Shown here: piece by piece, positions 1 to 8,822 of the stretch
Layout of the letters: every line of letters starts with the position of its first letter
Position numbering within the stretch: the stretch's first letter is position 1
NCBI RefSeq assembly: GCF_001421805.1
Contig: NZ_LMLC01000003.1
Location: 62,236 to 126,235, forward strand
DNA length: 64,000 nucleotides
Source: Sphingomonas sp. Leaf34
GTDB taxonomy: Bacteria; Pseudomonadota; Alphaproteobacteria; Sphingomonadales; Sphingomonadaceae
Reading direction: 5' to 3'
Notes under the pieces: model-generated
Told to the model about the DNA's origin: nothing
What the model saw: the letters and a program-made list of their open reading frames with translations, nothing else
The model's database searches: none
Made by a program: the position numbers and the translations under genes

Positions 1-2
1 GT

Positions 3-833
3 CCAGACTATGATTGGCCCGGCGGTCGTCGCCTCGCGATCTATTTCGGCGTCAATTATGAAGTGTTCGACTTTGGCGGCGGACTGGGAGCGGAACTGGC
101 GCCTTCGCAGACACAGCCCGACGTGATGAACTACGCGTGGCGCGACTATGGCAATCGCGTCGGGGCATGGCGGTTGTTCGACCTGTTCGATCGACTGGGT
201 CTGCGCACCACCGCACTCCTCAATGCCGACGTGCTCGATCGCTGCCCCGGCCTGGCCGAGGCGTGTCGCGACCGCGGCGACGAGATCGCGGCGCACGGCG
301 CCACCAACGCCACTGCGCAGGGCAGCGTGTCCCGCACACGCGAGAACCACATGATCGCGGACGTGACCGACCGGCTGGCGGCGCTCGGCGTCCGTCCCAC
401 CGGCTGGCTGGGCCCCTGGATCTCGGAGAGCCACGACACGCCCGACCTGCTTGCCAAGAATGGCTATCGCTACGTTCTCGATTGGGCGCACGACGATCAG
501 CCCACCAGATTTGCGACCGAGCATGGCAGGCTGCTGTCGATACCCTATTCTCAGGAGATCAACGACCTGCCCGCGATCGTCCAGCGCAAGCAAGAGGCGG
601 AGACGTTCGCGACGATGATCCGCGACGGCGTAGACCAACTCCTGTCGGAATGCGACCGCCGCCCGGTGGTACTCGGCATAGCGCTCCACCCCTATATCAT
701 GGGACAGGCGCACCGCGTCCCCGCGCTCGCCCGAGTGGTGACCAAGCTACGCGAGGCGAACGACCCACGTATCTGGTGGACGACCGCGGGCGAGATCGCC
801 GCGCACGTCGACGCGAACGGCTTGGCGGCCTGA
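3..833 (+). CDS. Polysaccharide deacetylase (NodB/PuuE-like) family protein, 5' truncated
   Basis: The reading frame is open from base 3, so the gene begins before the window; a GTG at 63 lies inside the fold and is not the real start. The visible part begins P-D-Y-D-W-P-G-G and continues into Y-A-W-R-D-Y-G-N-R-V-G and A-A-H-G, which is the pattern of the PuuE/allantoinase-like branch of carbohydrate esterase 4. Such proteins hydrolyse amide bonds, often with unknown substrate. No signal peptide is visible because the N-terminus is missing. It converges with the deaminase at 850-1320. Substrate not assigned; a link to purine breakdown is only a guess from the neighbouring deaminase. Confidence 0.8.
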   Translation, partial: PDYDWPGGRRLAIYFGVNYEVFDFGGGLGAELAPSQTQPDVMNYAWRDYGNRVGAWRLFDLFDRLGLRTTALLNADVLDRCPGLAEACRDRGDEIAAHGATNATAQGSVSRTRENHMIADVTDRLAALGVRPTGWLGPWISESHDTPDLLAKNGYRYVLDWAHDDQPTRFATEHGRLLSIPYSQEINDLPAIVQRKQEAETFATMIRDGVDQLLSECDRRPVVLGIALHPYIMGQAHRVPALARVVTKLREANDPRIWWTTAGEIAAHVDANGLAA

Positions 834-849
834 TCCGCGCGGCGCGCGA

Positions 850-1320
850 TTATTTGCGTGCCCGGGCGTGAAGTGCACGGACTTGGTCGGCAAGCGCCGG
901 AACCGGGCCGCTCACCGTCGCACCCGGCACAACGTCGGTAACGCGGAGCGGCGCGATGCCCAGCGGTGGTTTGCCGAGCTCGCGCATCCACTCACCTAAC
1001 TGCTCGGTGGATGTCGCAAAGACGATCCGCCCGAGCCCCACCAGACCATGCGCCGCCGCGCACATCGCGCAGTGTTCGCCCGAGGTGTAGACGACCGCGT
1101 GCCGCCTCTCTTCCGGCGACATATTTTCGGCGGCCCACCGCGCGATCGCGAACTCGGGGTGACGGGTCGGATCGCCGCCGCCGGTCCGGTTGCGATCCTC
1201 GAACAGCAGATCGCCCTCGCCCGAGACCAAGCGCGAGCCGAAGGGCTGGTCGCCTGCTTCGACGGCCTCGGTCGCCAATTCGATGCAGCGTCGGAGATGC
1301 TGTAGGTCGATGTCGTTCAT
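850..1320 (-). CDS. Nucleoside/cytidine deaminase-superfamily protein
   Basis: A 156-residue zinc deaminase-fold protein. The expected H-x-E motif reads H54-P-E56 (usually H-A-E) and the P-C-x-x-C motif reads E-H-C84-A-M-C87, so the metal ligands are present but the proline before the first cysteine is replaced. Size fits guanine deaminase/TadA-like proteins. Family members hydrolytically deaminate a base or nucleoside in the cytoplasm; the substrate cannot be read here. An AAGGAGGAA-like ribosome site lies just upstream of the ATG. It faces the deacetylase with 16 bp between the two stops. Confidence 0.8.
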   Translation of the reverse strand: MNDIDLQHLRRCIELATEAVEAGDQPFGSRLVSGEGDLLFEDRNRTGGGDPTRHPEFAIARWAAENMSPEERRHAVVYTSGEHCAMCAAAHGLVGLGRIVFATSTEQLGEWMRELGKPPLGIAPLRVTDVVPGATVSGPVPALADQVRALHARARK

Positions 1321-1529
1321 GCAAGTTCCTCCTTGTACCGTGCCCGCGTTCCTGTCGCGACAAACGAAGGATCAGGCCTCGCGGATCCGGGGCGACGGAA
1401 GGGTACGTGTCGACCGCAGGCAGGTGGGTGCAAGTCTTTGACTACGACGCGCGAGGTACGCGCTGCCGACCACTGGCCAACCAGGCCGGGAGAAACGGCT
1501 CTGCTCGTGTTCGGTTGCACCTTTCCGCG

Positions 1530-1558
1530 TTGACGCAGTGCAGCATAAAAACTAACAG
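1530..1558 (+). promoter_or_regulatory. Putative promoter of the DEAD-box helicase gene
   Basis: TTGACG at 1530-1535, a 17-bp spacer and TAACAG at 1553-1558 resemble a sigma-70 promoter, placed about 60 bases before the GTG start. The rest of the gap between the deaminase and the helicase (1321-1529) shows nothing I recognise. Confidence 0.4.
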
Positions 1559-1620
1559 CCCGCGCTCTCATACCGCTAAGCCCAAACCGGCGCAGCCTTG
1601 CTCAGCGCTGGAGGCGCCGC

Positions 1621-2910
1621 GTGACCATGACCATAACTTTCGCCGATCTCGCTCTGGCACCATTTCTGCTGCAGGCGCTCACCGAGCAAGGCTATGCGCA
1701 CCCGACGCCGATCCAGGCCCAGTCGATCCCGATGCTGCTTCAGGGGCGCGACATGCTCGGCATGGCGCAGACCGGCACGGGCAAGACCGCCGCGTTCGCA
1801 CTGCCGCTGCTCCACCGCCTCGCCGCGAGTCCCCGTCCAGCGCCAAAGGGTGGCGCACGCATCCTGGTGCTTGCACCGACACGCGAACTGGTGTCGCAGA
1901 TCGCCGCCGGGTTCGAGAGCTTCGGCCGCCATCTGCCGCCGCGCGTGATGACGATCTTCGGCGGTGTGAGCCAGGTCCACCAGGTCAAGGCGCTCGAGGC
2001 CGGTGTCGACATCATCGTCGCCACACCGGGGCGCCTGCTGGATCTGATCGATCAGGGGCGGTGCGATCTGTCCGCGCTAGAGGCGCTGGTGCTCGACGAG
2101 GCCGACCAGATGCTCGACATGGGCTTCGCCAAGCCCATCGAGCGTCTCGTCGCGACGCTGCCGACGGATCGGCACACATTGCTGTTCTCGGCGACGATGC
2201 CAAAATCGATCACCGCGCTGGCCGAGAGCCTGCTTCGCAACCCGGTAAACGTCGAGATCGCCCCGCCATCGACCACCGTCGAGCGGATCGCGCAATCGGT
2301 GATGTTCCTTGATGCGGCCGACAAGAAGGCGGCACTGCTCGCGCTGCTGCGCACGCCCGACATGGGCCAGGCGGTCGTCTTCACGCTCCAGAAGAACATC
2401 GCCAACGACGTCTGCGCGTTTATCGGCGAGGCCGGTATCACCGCCGAAGCGCTGCACGGCAACAAGTCGCAGGGTCAGCGCGAGCGCGCTCTGGACGCAT
2501 TCCGCGCGGGCACCGTGCAGGTTCTCGTCGCGACGGATATTGCGGCGCGCGGCATCGACGTCGACACGGTGACGCACGTCTTCAACCACGACCTGCCGAG
2601 CCTGCCGGAAAGCTACGTCCACCGGATCGGCCGGACCGGGCGCGCCGGACGCAGCGGCTTTGCCATCACGCTGTGCGATGCCGAGCAGCGCGCCTGGCTG
2701 CACGATGTCGAACGGGAGATCGGTCGCGCGCTGACGGTGCAGGACGATCACGAATGGCATTGCGAGGTGGCGCGGCACTCGACCAAGCGCGCACCCGTGC
2801 TCGGCGGCGGCGCGGTCAAGCAGGTCAAGCCGGTGAAGGCGCCACGCGAGCGCAAGGTCTGGACCGAAGAAGAGAAGCTCGCCGCACGGATGGCGGCAAA
2901 GGCCGCCTGA
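1621..2910 (+). CDS. DEAD-box RNA helicase (RhlE-like)
   Basis: A 429-residue ATP-dependent RNA helicase. Motifs in order: Q motif around G-Y-A-H-P-T-P-I-Q (24-32), Walker A A-Q-T-G-T-G-K-T (49-56), P-T-R-E-L, T-P-G-R-L, D-E-A-D (159-162), S-A-T (190-192), A-R-G-I-D-V and H-R-I-G-R-T-G-R (334-341). A short basic tail follows the second RecA-like domain, as in RhlE-type enzymes used in RNA unwinding, ribosome maturation or RNA decay. The GTG at 1621 is preferred because GGAGG ends six bases before it; ATG at 1627 is the alternative. Free-standing gene. Confidence 0.93.
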   Translation: MTMTITFADLALAPFLLQALTEQGYAHPTPIQAQSIPMLLQGRDMLGMAQTGTGKTAAFALPLLHRLAASPRPAPKGGARILVLAPTRELVSQIAAGFESFGRHLPPRVMTIFGGVSQVHQVKALEAGVDIIVATPGRLLDLIDQGRCDLSALEALVLDEADQMLDMGFAKPIERLVATLPTDRHTLLFSATMPKSITALAESLLRNPVNVEIAPPSTTVERIAQSVMFLDAADKKAALLALLRTPDMGQAVVFTLQKNIANDVCAFIGEAGITAEALHGNKSQGQRERALDAFRAGTVQVLVATDIAARGIDVDTVTHVFNHDLPSLPESYVHRIGRTGRAGRSGFAITLCDAEQRAWLHDVEREIGRALTVQDDHEWHCEVARHSTKRAPVLGGGAVKQVKPVKAPRERKVWTEEEKLAARMAAKAA

Positions 2911-3180
2911 CGCGACGGCATTTGGGTGGCGAGCGGGCGCCGTCTTGCGCCGGCCCGGCCGCCCTGCGGCCCCCCACCTGGACCACGGCGGTGCCTGCCC
3001 CCGCGTCGCGGGCGCCGGCAATCTCTGCGTTTCGCAGAACCGATGGGTATCTCGACACGGGTTTGGCGCCATGCCGGTAGCGGCCTTTATCCACGGCGGA
3101 GCGTGGCGGTCGTCGTCCCGGCGGACCGCGCGCCGGTCAGGGGCGCGGCGCTGACTTCGTGCCCCTGACGATGGGTAAGG

Positions 3181-4194
3181 TCAGACCGCGATCATCACCT
3201 TGCCAAGATGTCCGGCAACGGCGAAGTAGCGGACCGCATCCGGTGCCTCGGCGAACGGGAAAACACGGTCGACGACGGTTGTCATACCGTTCGCAACCAT
3301 CGCGTCGAGCAGGTCGACGAACATCGCGCGGCTGCCATTGGCGATCCCGCGGATGGTGACGTTCTTGAGGATGAGCGACAGATAGTCGGGGATCGCATTG
3401 CCCTCGCCCGGGGAAACACCGATGACGATGATCCGCGCGCTGGTCGCCGCCGCCGCGATCGACCGGCCCAGCGTATCGGCGCCACCGGTTTCGATCACGA
3501 TATCGGCTCCCTTCCCGTCCGTCTGCGCGATCACCTCGGCCGCCCAGTCGGGCGAAGTCCGGTAATTGATCGCGATATCCGCGCCGAGCGTGCGCGCGGT
3601 CGCGAGTTTGGCATCGTGCGACGAGGTGATCGCGACGCGCGCCCCTCGCGCCTTGGCGATCTTCAATGCGGCAAGCGAGACGCTCCCGGTGCCGAGGCAG
3701 AGGACAGTGTCGCCGGGCTTGACGTGACAAATCTCGATCAGGGCATTCCAGGCCGTGAGCGCGGCGGAGGCGAGCCCCGCGACATCGGCATCGGCCAGTG
3801 CGTCAGGCACGCGGATCAATGCCGCAGCCGGGAGCACGACGCGCTCGGCGAGCCAGCCATCGTGGGTGATGCCGATATCGTGCGCGAAGACGTCCGACCG
3901 GAACGGACCATCGACCCAGCTCGCGAAATGGCCGCAGACGACGCGGTCGCCGATCGCGACCTGTGTTACGCCTTCGCCGATCGCGACGACCTCGCCGACG
4001 CCTTCCGACATCGGAATACGCGTCGCCGGCTGGCGAGCGCCGTAGACGCCGCGCAACAGCTGCACGTCGCGGCTGATCAAGCCGACGAGACGCGGTGCCA
4101 CCAGTGCTTGGCCGGGCCCGGCGACGGGTTCGGGTCGCGTCGTCGCGACGAGGGCGTCGATGCCGTCCTGGGCGCCGATCTGATAGGCTTTCAT
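3181..4194 (-). CDS. MDR-family (zinc-type) NAD(P)-dependent alcohol dehydrogenase-like protein
   Basis: A 337-residue medium-chain dehydrogenase/reductase with an N-terminal GroES-like domain (S-E-G-V-G-E-V-V-A-I-G near residue 65) and a Rossmann domain (C-L-G-T-G-S-V-S-L-A-A near 168). The usual catalytic-zinc G-H-E motif is not evident, so it may be a zinc-independent oxidoreductase. The ATG at 4194 has an AGGAG site nearby; the frame is open further upstream but that stretch overlaps the MFS gene end and is not protein-like. It lies 37 bases after the MFS gene and is probably co-transcribed with it. Substrate unknown. Confidence 0.85.
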   Translation of the reverse strand: MKAYQIGAQDGIDALVATTRPEPVAGPGQALVAPRLVGLISRDVQLLRGVYGARQPATRIPMSEGVGEVVAIGEGVTQVAIGDRVVCGHFASWVDGPFRSDVFAHDIGITHDGWLAERVVLPAAALIRVPDALADADVAGLASAALTAWNALIEICHVKPGDTVLCLGTGSVSLAALKIAKARGARVAITSSHDAKLATARTLGADIAINYRTSPDWAAEVIAQTDGKGADIVIETGGADTLGRSIAAAATSARIIVIGVSPGEGNAIPDYLSLILKNVTIRGIANGSRAMFVDLLDAMVANGMTTVVDRVFPFAEAPDAVRYFAVAGHLGKVMIAV

Positions 4195-4231
4195 CGGATT
4201 AGTCTCCTGTAAAGTGCGCGCGAAGCGCGCA

Positions 4232-5434
4232 TTATGCGAAGGCCCTGGGACCGGGCTTGAAGGCGTAGCGGCGCGCCTGGACCGCCACCACGAGCGCGGC
4301 CAGCGTCGGGATGAGCACCGCCCAGGCAAGCGAGCCGGCGCCGGCATGCTCGAGCATCACGCCACCAATGATGCCCCCCGCCGCGATCGCCCCGTTCCAG
4401 ACCGTCGTCAGCATCGCGTTCGCAAGATCGACGCCCTCGCCCGCGGCATCGGCCAGCGCCGTCTGAAGCTGCGTCGCGGCGCCGCCGAACGACAGCCCCC
4501 ACAGGATCGTCGCGACGATCGTCACCGCAGGGACGCTCGCAAACAGCGCGAACGCCAGCGACACCGACGCAAATGCCGTCAGGCTGACCAGCACGAGCGG
4601 TCGCAGCGCGCGATCGATGAGCACGCCTGTCACCCAGATCCCGACCAGCGCGGCCACGCCGAACGCGAGCAGCACCAGATCGAGCCTGCGCTGCACGCCC
4701 GACAACGCAGCAACCGGCGCGATATAGGTGTACAGGATATTGTGCGCGGTGATCCATGCGAACAGCGTGACGAGCACGGTGCGTACGCCCGGCGTGCGGA
4801 ATACGCGTACGATCGACAGCCGCTGTTCGGCGGGCTGACCGGGAAAGTCCGGCACCTGCCATAACACCCAGCCGATCAGCGCCAGCGTCGTGATCGACAT
4901 CAACCCGAACGCCATCCGCCAGCCGAGCGTGGTGCCCAGCATCGCGCCCAGCGGGACGCCGATCGACAGCGCGAGCGGCGTGCCGACCATCGCGATCGCC
5001 AGCGCCTTGCCGCGCAACGGCGCGACGACCATCCGCCGCGCATAACCCGCGATGATTCCCCAGCCGAGCCCCGCCGCGACTCCCCCCATAAACCGCGCGA
5101 CCAGCGTCAGCACGTAGGAGGTCGACATCGCGGTAACACAGTTGAAGATCAGGAAGCCGAGGATCGCGACGAGCAATGTCGGCTTGCGCCGCCAGCCTTG
5201 CGTGTACAGCGTCAGCGGGATCGCCGCGAGCAGCGACCCTACCGCATAGACCGTGACGGTCTGCCCGGCGAGCGATTCCGATACCGCCAGCCCTGCCGCC
5301 ATGTGCGGCAACAGCCCGGCGGGAAGCGTCTCGGTCAGGATCGCGGTGAACCCGGTCATCGCCAGCGCCAGCAGCGCGGAGATCGGCAGCGTCTCGCTCG
5401 CGCCGGCATCGGTCGGGATGGGCAATGGCCGCAC
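4232..5434 (-). CDS. MFS transporter (DHA1-type efflux family)
   Basis: A 400-residue membrane protein with about twelve hydrophobic segments. The start (alanine/leucine-rich helix followed by T-E-T-L-P-A-G-L-L) and the length fit the SotB/YdhP-like DHA1 subfamily of proton-coupled exporters of sugars or drugs. It is the first gene of a two-gene unit with the MDR dehydrogenase and diverges from a TetR regulator across a 105-bp region with two related palindromes, which suggests drug- or metabolite-inducible export. The exported compound cannot be inferred. Confidence 0.88.
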   Translation of the reverse strand: MRPLPIPTDAGASETLPISALLALAMTGFTAILTETLPAGLLPHMAAGLAVSESLAGQTVTVYAVGSLLAAIPLTLYTQGWRRKPTLLVAILGFLIFNCVTAMSTSYVLTLVARFMGGVAAGLGWGIIAGYARRMVVAPLRGKALAIAMVGTPLALSIGVPLGAMLGTTLGWRMAFGLMSITTLALIGWVLWQVPDFPGQPAEQRLSIVRVFRTPGVRTVLVTLFAWITAHNILYTYIAPVAALSGVQRRLDLVLLAFGVAALVGIWVTGVLIDRALRPLVLVSLTAFASVSLAFALFASVPAVTIVATILWGLSFGGAATQLQTALADAAGEGVDLANAMLTTVWNGAIAAGGIIGGVMLEHAGAGSLAWAVLIPTLAALVVAVQARRYAFKPGPRAFA

Positions 5435-5448
5435 GGGATACTCACTTC

Positions 5449-5464
5449 TGGATCGATTGATCCA
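5449..5464. promoter_or_regulatory. Palindromic operator candidate 1 for the TetR regulator
   Basis: TGGATC-GATT-GATCCA is a perfect 6-bp dyad with a 4-bp centre, located 15 bp before the MFS start. A second, half-degenerate copy lies 38 bp away at 5503-5518. TetR regulators commonly bind such dyads in the intergenic region that they share with the gene they control. Confidence 0.55.
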
Positions 5465-5488
5465 GTCGGTTCGGCCCCCATCGCCGAC

Positions 5489-5518
5489 TTGTCAACGAAT
5501 AATGGATCAATTAGTCTA
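5489..5518. promoter_or_regulatory. Putative tetR promoter overlapped by operator candidate 2
   Basis: TTGTCA (5489-5494), 17-bp spacer and TAGTCT (5512-5517) could be the promoter for the TetR gene. The element TGGATC-AATT-AGTCTA (5503-5518) matches the left half of the upstream palindrome and covers the spacer and -10, the expected geometry for autorepression. On the other strand TTGACA at 5495-5490 is a possible -35 for the exporter. Confidence 0.45.
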
Positions 5519-5539
5519 AAACTTCGGGAGCGGAGACCT

Positions 5540-6235
5540 ATGGCACGAAGCGGACGACCGCGCGGTTTCGATCGGCATGCGGCGCTGGACAGCGCGATGC
5601 ACCTGTTCTGGGAACACGGCTATGAGGGTGCATCGCTGCTCACGTTGCGTCACGCGATGGGCGACCTCTCATCGGCAAGCTTCTATGCGGCGTTCGGTTC
5701 GAAGGAAGCGCTCTACCGCGAAACGCTGGCGCGCTATCTTGATCGCCATGGTGGGATCGTCGGCGCGCTCGACGACGACCGGCTAGCGCCACGCGCCCGC
5801 CTCGAACAGGCGCTGATGGCATCGGTCGCGGTGCAGACCGACCTTGCGCATCCCAAGGGCTGCATGATCACGCTGTCCGCAACAATCTCATCCGACGCGG
5901 GCGCTTCGATCAGGGCCCTGACCAAAGCCGAACGCGAGGTCACGCGACAGGCGTTGCACCGGTGCATCGCCGCGGGTGTCGCCGCGGGCGATCTCGATCT
6001 CACTACGGACGTCGCAGGGCTGGTCGCGCTTTACGATGGGCTATTGTTGGGCGTTTCGATCCAGGCGCGAGACGGCGTGGGAGCGGACACGATCCGCGCC
6101 GGAATTGGGTATGCGATGGCGGCGTGGGATCGTCATCGCATCGGTTCGCCGGCCCAGCCCGGCAACCCGGCTGCAGCGCCGAACGCGGCGCCGAATGCGG
6201 CGCCGGTCGAACGCGGACTCTCGCCCAGAAACTGA
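5540..6235 (+). CDS. TetR/AcrR family transcriptional regulator
   Basis: A 231-residue repressor. It begins M-A-R-S-G-R-P-R-G-F-D, then the typical TetR DNA-binding domain with S-A-S-F-Y-A-A-F-G-S-K-E-A-L-Y (about residues 44-58). The C-terminal ligand domain resembles the TetR_C group found with MFS exporters, and the extreme C-terminus carries an Ala/Pro/Asn repeat (A-A-P-N-A-A-P-N-A-A-P). Start chosen at 5540, with GGGAGCGGAG upstream. It is divergent from the exporter/dehydrogenase pair, the classical arrangement for local regulation. Confidence 0.9.
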   Translation: MARSGRPRGFDRHAALDSAMHLFWEHGYEGASLLTLRHAMGDLSSASFYAAFGSKEALYRETLARYLDRHGGIVGALDDDRLAPRARLEQALMASVAVQTDLAHPKGCMITLSATISSDAGASIRALTKAEREVTRQALHRCIAAGVAAGDLDLTTDVAGLVALYDGLLLGVSIQARDGVGADTIRAGIGYAMAAWDRHRIGSPAQPGNPAAAPNAAPNAAPVERGLSPRN

Positions 6236-6374
6236 TAAGTCCCGGAAGCAACAGTCGCGATCACGGCCGCACCAGTATCGGTGTCGGGCATCGTCACGGT
6301 AGGCGTATCCCGAACGCGGCCAACCCTCATATCCCAGCCCGGCTGACCGCCGCGAATGCAATGGACGGCAGGAG

Positions 6375-7109
6375 TCAGAACGCGCCCAGGCCATCGTCGG
6401 CTGCCAGGCGGGCGATGCGCAGCGGGCGGCCGCCACGCGCAGTATGGAGTTGGCATAGCCGCTCGACCTGTGCGAGCGACGCGGTGAGCAGCGCGGCCGA
6501 CGCGAGCGCACCGGACCTGTGCAAGCGCAGGACCGCGTCGTCGCTCAGCTGCATCAGCTGCTCGCTACCGATTGTGTATAGCCCGTCTATGACGTGGTCT
6601 TCACGATCGTCATCCTGCAACACGAGATGCAGCGGCCGGATCAGGCGCAGCGCCGCGTAACGCTCGACGAGCTCCCGCGCCGCGCCGATATCGACGACCA
6701 GCCGCTCCAGCGCCGCCGCAATGCCGGTTGCGAGCGGAGTCGGCGCGCCGCCCTGGAACAGCGGATCGCCCGCAGCGCCGACCGCGGGATCGCTCGCGTC
6801 GACCGCCAATCCGGCGGCTCCGTCTGCATCGAGCCGGAAAGCCGTCAGCTGTAGCGCACGCGGGCAATAGGTCGCGTGGAAGTGGCGATCATGGACGAAC
6901 AGATTGGCGGGATCGACCAGACCGACCAGTGCAACGAGGTTGAACCTGCCGGTGGTCGCGTCCTTGGCGAGGCAGATCGGCATGTCGGCAGCGACCAGCG
7001 GTATTTCGGACAGGCCGATCTGGACGATACGCTGCGCCGGACCGACCACGGTGTGGTCTAAGCGAAGCGATGCGTGATCCGCAAGGTTGAGCGGGCGAAC
7101 GATACTCAT
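6375..7109 (-). CDS. SapC family protein
   Basis: A 244-residue soluble protein of the SapC type, named for a protein found with Campylobacter S-layer genes; the molecular function is not established. Recognisable features are the I-P-L-V-A-A-D-M-P-I-C stretch near residues 36-46 and the central Y-C-P-R-A-L. The ATG overlaps the halogenase stop (ATGA, 7106-7109), so the two are translationally coupled. In sphingomonads and Caulobacter relatives this pair recurs next to TonB receptors for carbohydrates, as here. There are no membrane segments. A role in receptor-linked uptake or outer-membrane modification is inference. Confidence 0.82.
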   Translation of the reverse strand: MSIVRPLNLADHASLRLDHTVVGPAQRIVQIGLSEIPLVAADMPICLAKDATTGRFNLVALVGLVDPANLFVHDRHFHATYCPRALQLTAFRLDADGAAGLAVDASDPAVGAAGDPLFQGGAPTPLATGIAAALERLVVDIGAARELVERYAALRLIRPLHLVLQDDDREDHVIDGLYTIGSEQLMQLSDDAVLRLHRSGALASAALLTASLAQVERLCQLHTARGGRPLRIARLAADDGLGAF

Positions 7110-8680
7110 ACCCGCTGCAGCCCGTGTTCGCGGACCGCACGCAGCAGATCGCGGTGGCGCGGCATCTTGCTCACCAGCTCGGCGCGCACGCGGGCGTTGC
7201 GCGCGACGAGCGCGGCGGCCGAACTACCCTCGGCGGTGGCGGGCTGGCCGCGATAGCTTCCGCCAAAGCGCATCCCGTGAAGGACATATTGGTAGCTCGG
7301 CCAGGAGAACACCTCGCGGGCGTGCGCGAAATCCTGCGGTGCAGGCGAATGGTGCGTCCAGAGGTCGAGCCGTTCCTGCAATCCGTCGGGGATCGACGCG
7401 GCGGCAACATTGTCGCGCCAGAACGCGGTATCGCGGCGCTGCGTGATGACGTAATGCAGCTTCAGGAACTCGATGATCCGTTGCCAATGGTGCTGGAACG
7501 TCGCGTTGAACTGCCGCGCGACCGCATCCATCGTCGATCGCGTCTGCGGCAGGCGGTCGACGAGCGCATCGAGCGAGGTCTCGATCAGCATCAGCGCCGA
7601 CGCCTCGAGCGGCTCGATGAACCCCGCGGACAGACCGATCGCCACGCAGTTGTTCTGCCAGAATCGTTCGCGGTGGCCACCCTCGAAGGTGATCCTGCGA
7701 ACCGGCAGCTGCTCGGCGGCAGGCCCGGCATAACGCCGCAACGCCGCCTCCGCCTCGTCGTCGCTGGTATGCGCGCTGCTGTAGACATGGCCGACGCCAC
7801 GCCGGGTCCACAGCCCGATGTCCCAGATCCAGCCCGCGTCCTGCGCGGTGGAGATGGTGTGGCAGGCAATCGGATCGTGCTCGGTCTGGTAGGGAATCTG
7901 CATTGCCAGCGCGCGATCGGCAAACAATATGTCGCGACAGCTGCGGAACGGGACATCGTACACCCCGCCGATCAGCAGCGCGGCAAACCCCGAACAGTCG
8001 ACGAACAGGTCGCCGGCCAGCCTGCGTCCATCGGCCAGTTCGACATCGGAAATATCGCCGTTGTCCGCCTGGTTGGCACGAACGACATCGCCAAGAACAT
8101 GCTCGACACCAAGCGAATTGACCGCGTGATCGCGCAGCAGCGTCGCGAATTTGCCCGCGTCGAGGTGGTACGCATAATTGGCGTGGCCGCCATATTCGGG
8201 GGCGGTGATAGTCTTGGGGGCGAGTCCCGCGTCGCACAATGCCGCCTGGTAATCGACCCAGTCGGCGAAGCTTGCCGCATCGGCGCTCGCACCTGCGATC
8301 GGTCGGCCGAGCCAATAGGGGGCGAGATCGATGTCGCCGGCGCCTGCGGGAGGATTCAAGGGGTGGTAGTAGGCGTCGTCGGCGCTGCCGTCGGTCCAGC
8401 CAACGAACCGCGCGCCCTGCTTCAGTGCGGCGTCGCACGACCGGATGAAGGTCGTTTCGTCGATGCCGATTTTGCGCAGCGTGTTGCGCATCGTCGGCCA
8501 CGTCCCCTCCCCGACGCCGACGCTCGGCACGTTGGTGGATTCGACCAGCCGCACGGTCAATCTGCTCCCGGTCTGGACCGAGCGCGCTGCCAGCCGGCAC
8601 GCCGCAAGCCACCCCGCGGAGCCCCCTCCGACCACCACCACGGTCTGCACCGCACCTGGGGAATTGTCCGCGTCCGGCAT
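7106..8680 (-). CDS. Flavin-dependent tryptophan halogenase-family protein
   Basis: A 524-residue FADH2-dependent halogenase fold. The N-terminal dinucleotide motif is G-G-G-S-A-G-W (18-24); the halogenase signature W-x-W-x-I is W284-I-W-D-I288; the lysine equivalent to the PrnA catalytic Lys appears as K87 in A-L-K-Q-G-A-R-F; the essential glutamate region is E356-P-L-E359. All key residues therefore look intact. The start at 8680 has a CAGGAG site, and the long open frame beyond it overlaps the receptor gene on the other strand. It is co-transcribed with SapC and divergent from a TonB receptor, a pairing that suggests work on a cell-envelope or carbohydrate-linked substrate rather than free tryptophan. 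Confidence 0.88.
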   Translation of the reverse strand: MPDADNSPGAVQTVVVVGGGSAGWLAACRLAARSVQTGSRLTVRLVESTNVPSVGVGEGTWPTMRNTLRKIGIDETTFIRSCDAALKQGARFVGWTDGSADDAYYHPLNPPAGAGDIDLAPYWLGRPIAGASADAASFADWVDYQAALCDAGLAPKTITAPEYGGHANYAYHLDAGKFATLLRDHAVNSLGVEHVLGDVVRANQADNGDISDVELADGRRLAGDLFVDCSGFAALLIGGVYDVPFRSCRDILFADRALAMQIPYQTEHDPIACHTISTAQDAGWIWDIGLWTRRGVGHVYSSAHTSDDEAEAALRRYAGPAAEQLPVRRITFEGGHRERFWQNNCVAIGLSAGFIEPLEASALMLIETSLDALVDRLPQTRSTMDAVARQFNATFQHHWQRIIEFLKLHYVITQRRDTAFWRDNVAAASIPDGLQERLDLWTHHSPAPQDFAHAREVFSWPSYQYVLHGMRFGGSYRGQPATAEGSSAAALVARNARVRAELVSKMPRHRDLLRAVREHGLQRV

Positions 8681-8740
8681 CGCTTCTCCTGTTTTCCGCA
8701 GCTTACAGCGCTGCGGTCCCATACGCCATTTTTTGGGTTT

Positions 8741-8758
8741 GTATTTATAAGATAATAC
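8741..8758. promoter_or_regulatory. AT-rich dyad between halogenase and TonB receptor
   Basis: GTATT-N8-AATAC forms an 18-bp dyad inside a short AT-rich island (about 8730-8765) in otherwise GC-rich DNA. TATAAG and GATAAT inside it could be -10 elements for either direction. It is a candidate shared promoter/operator of the divergent genes; I cannot assign a regulator. Confidence 0.35.
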
Positions 8759-8822
8759 TGTAGCCAATCCTTGTAATCCGCTCAAGCGAAGCGGGACAAG
8801 ATCAATGTCGAAAGGGAGAGCG

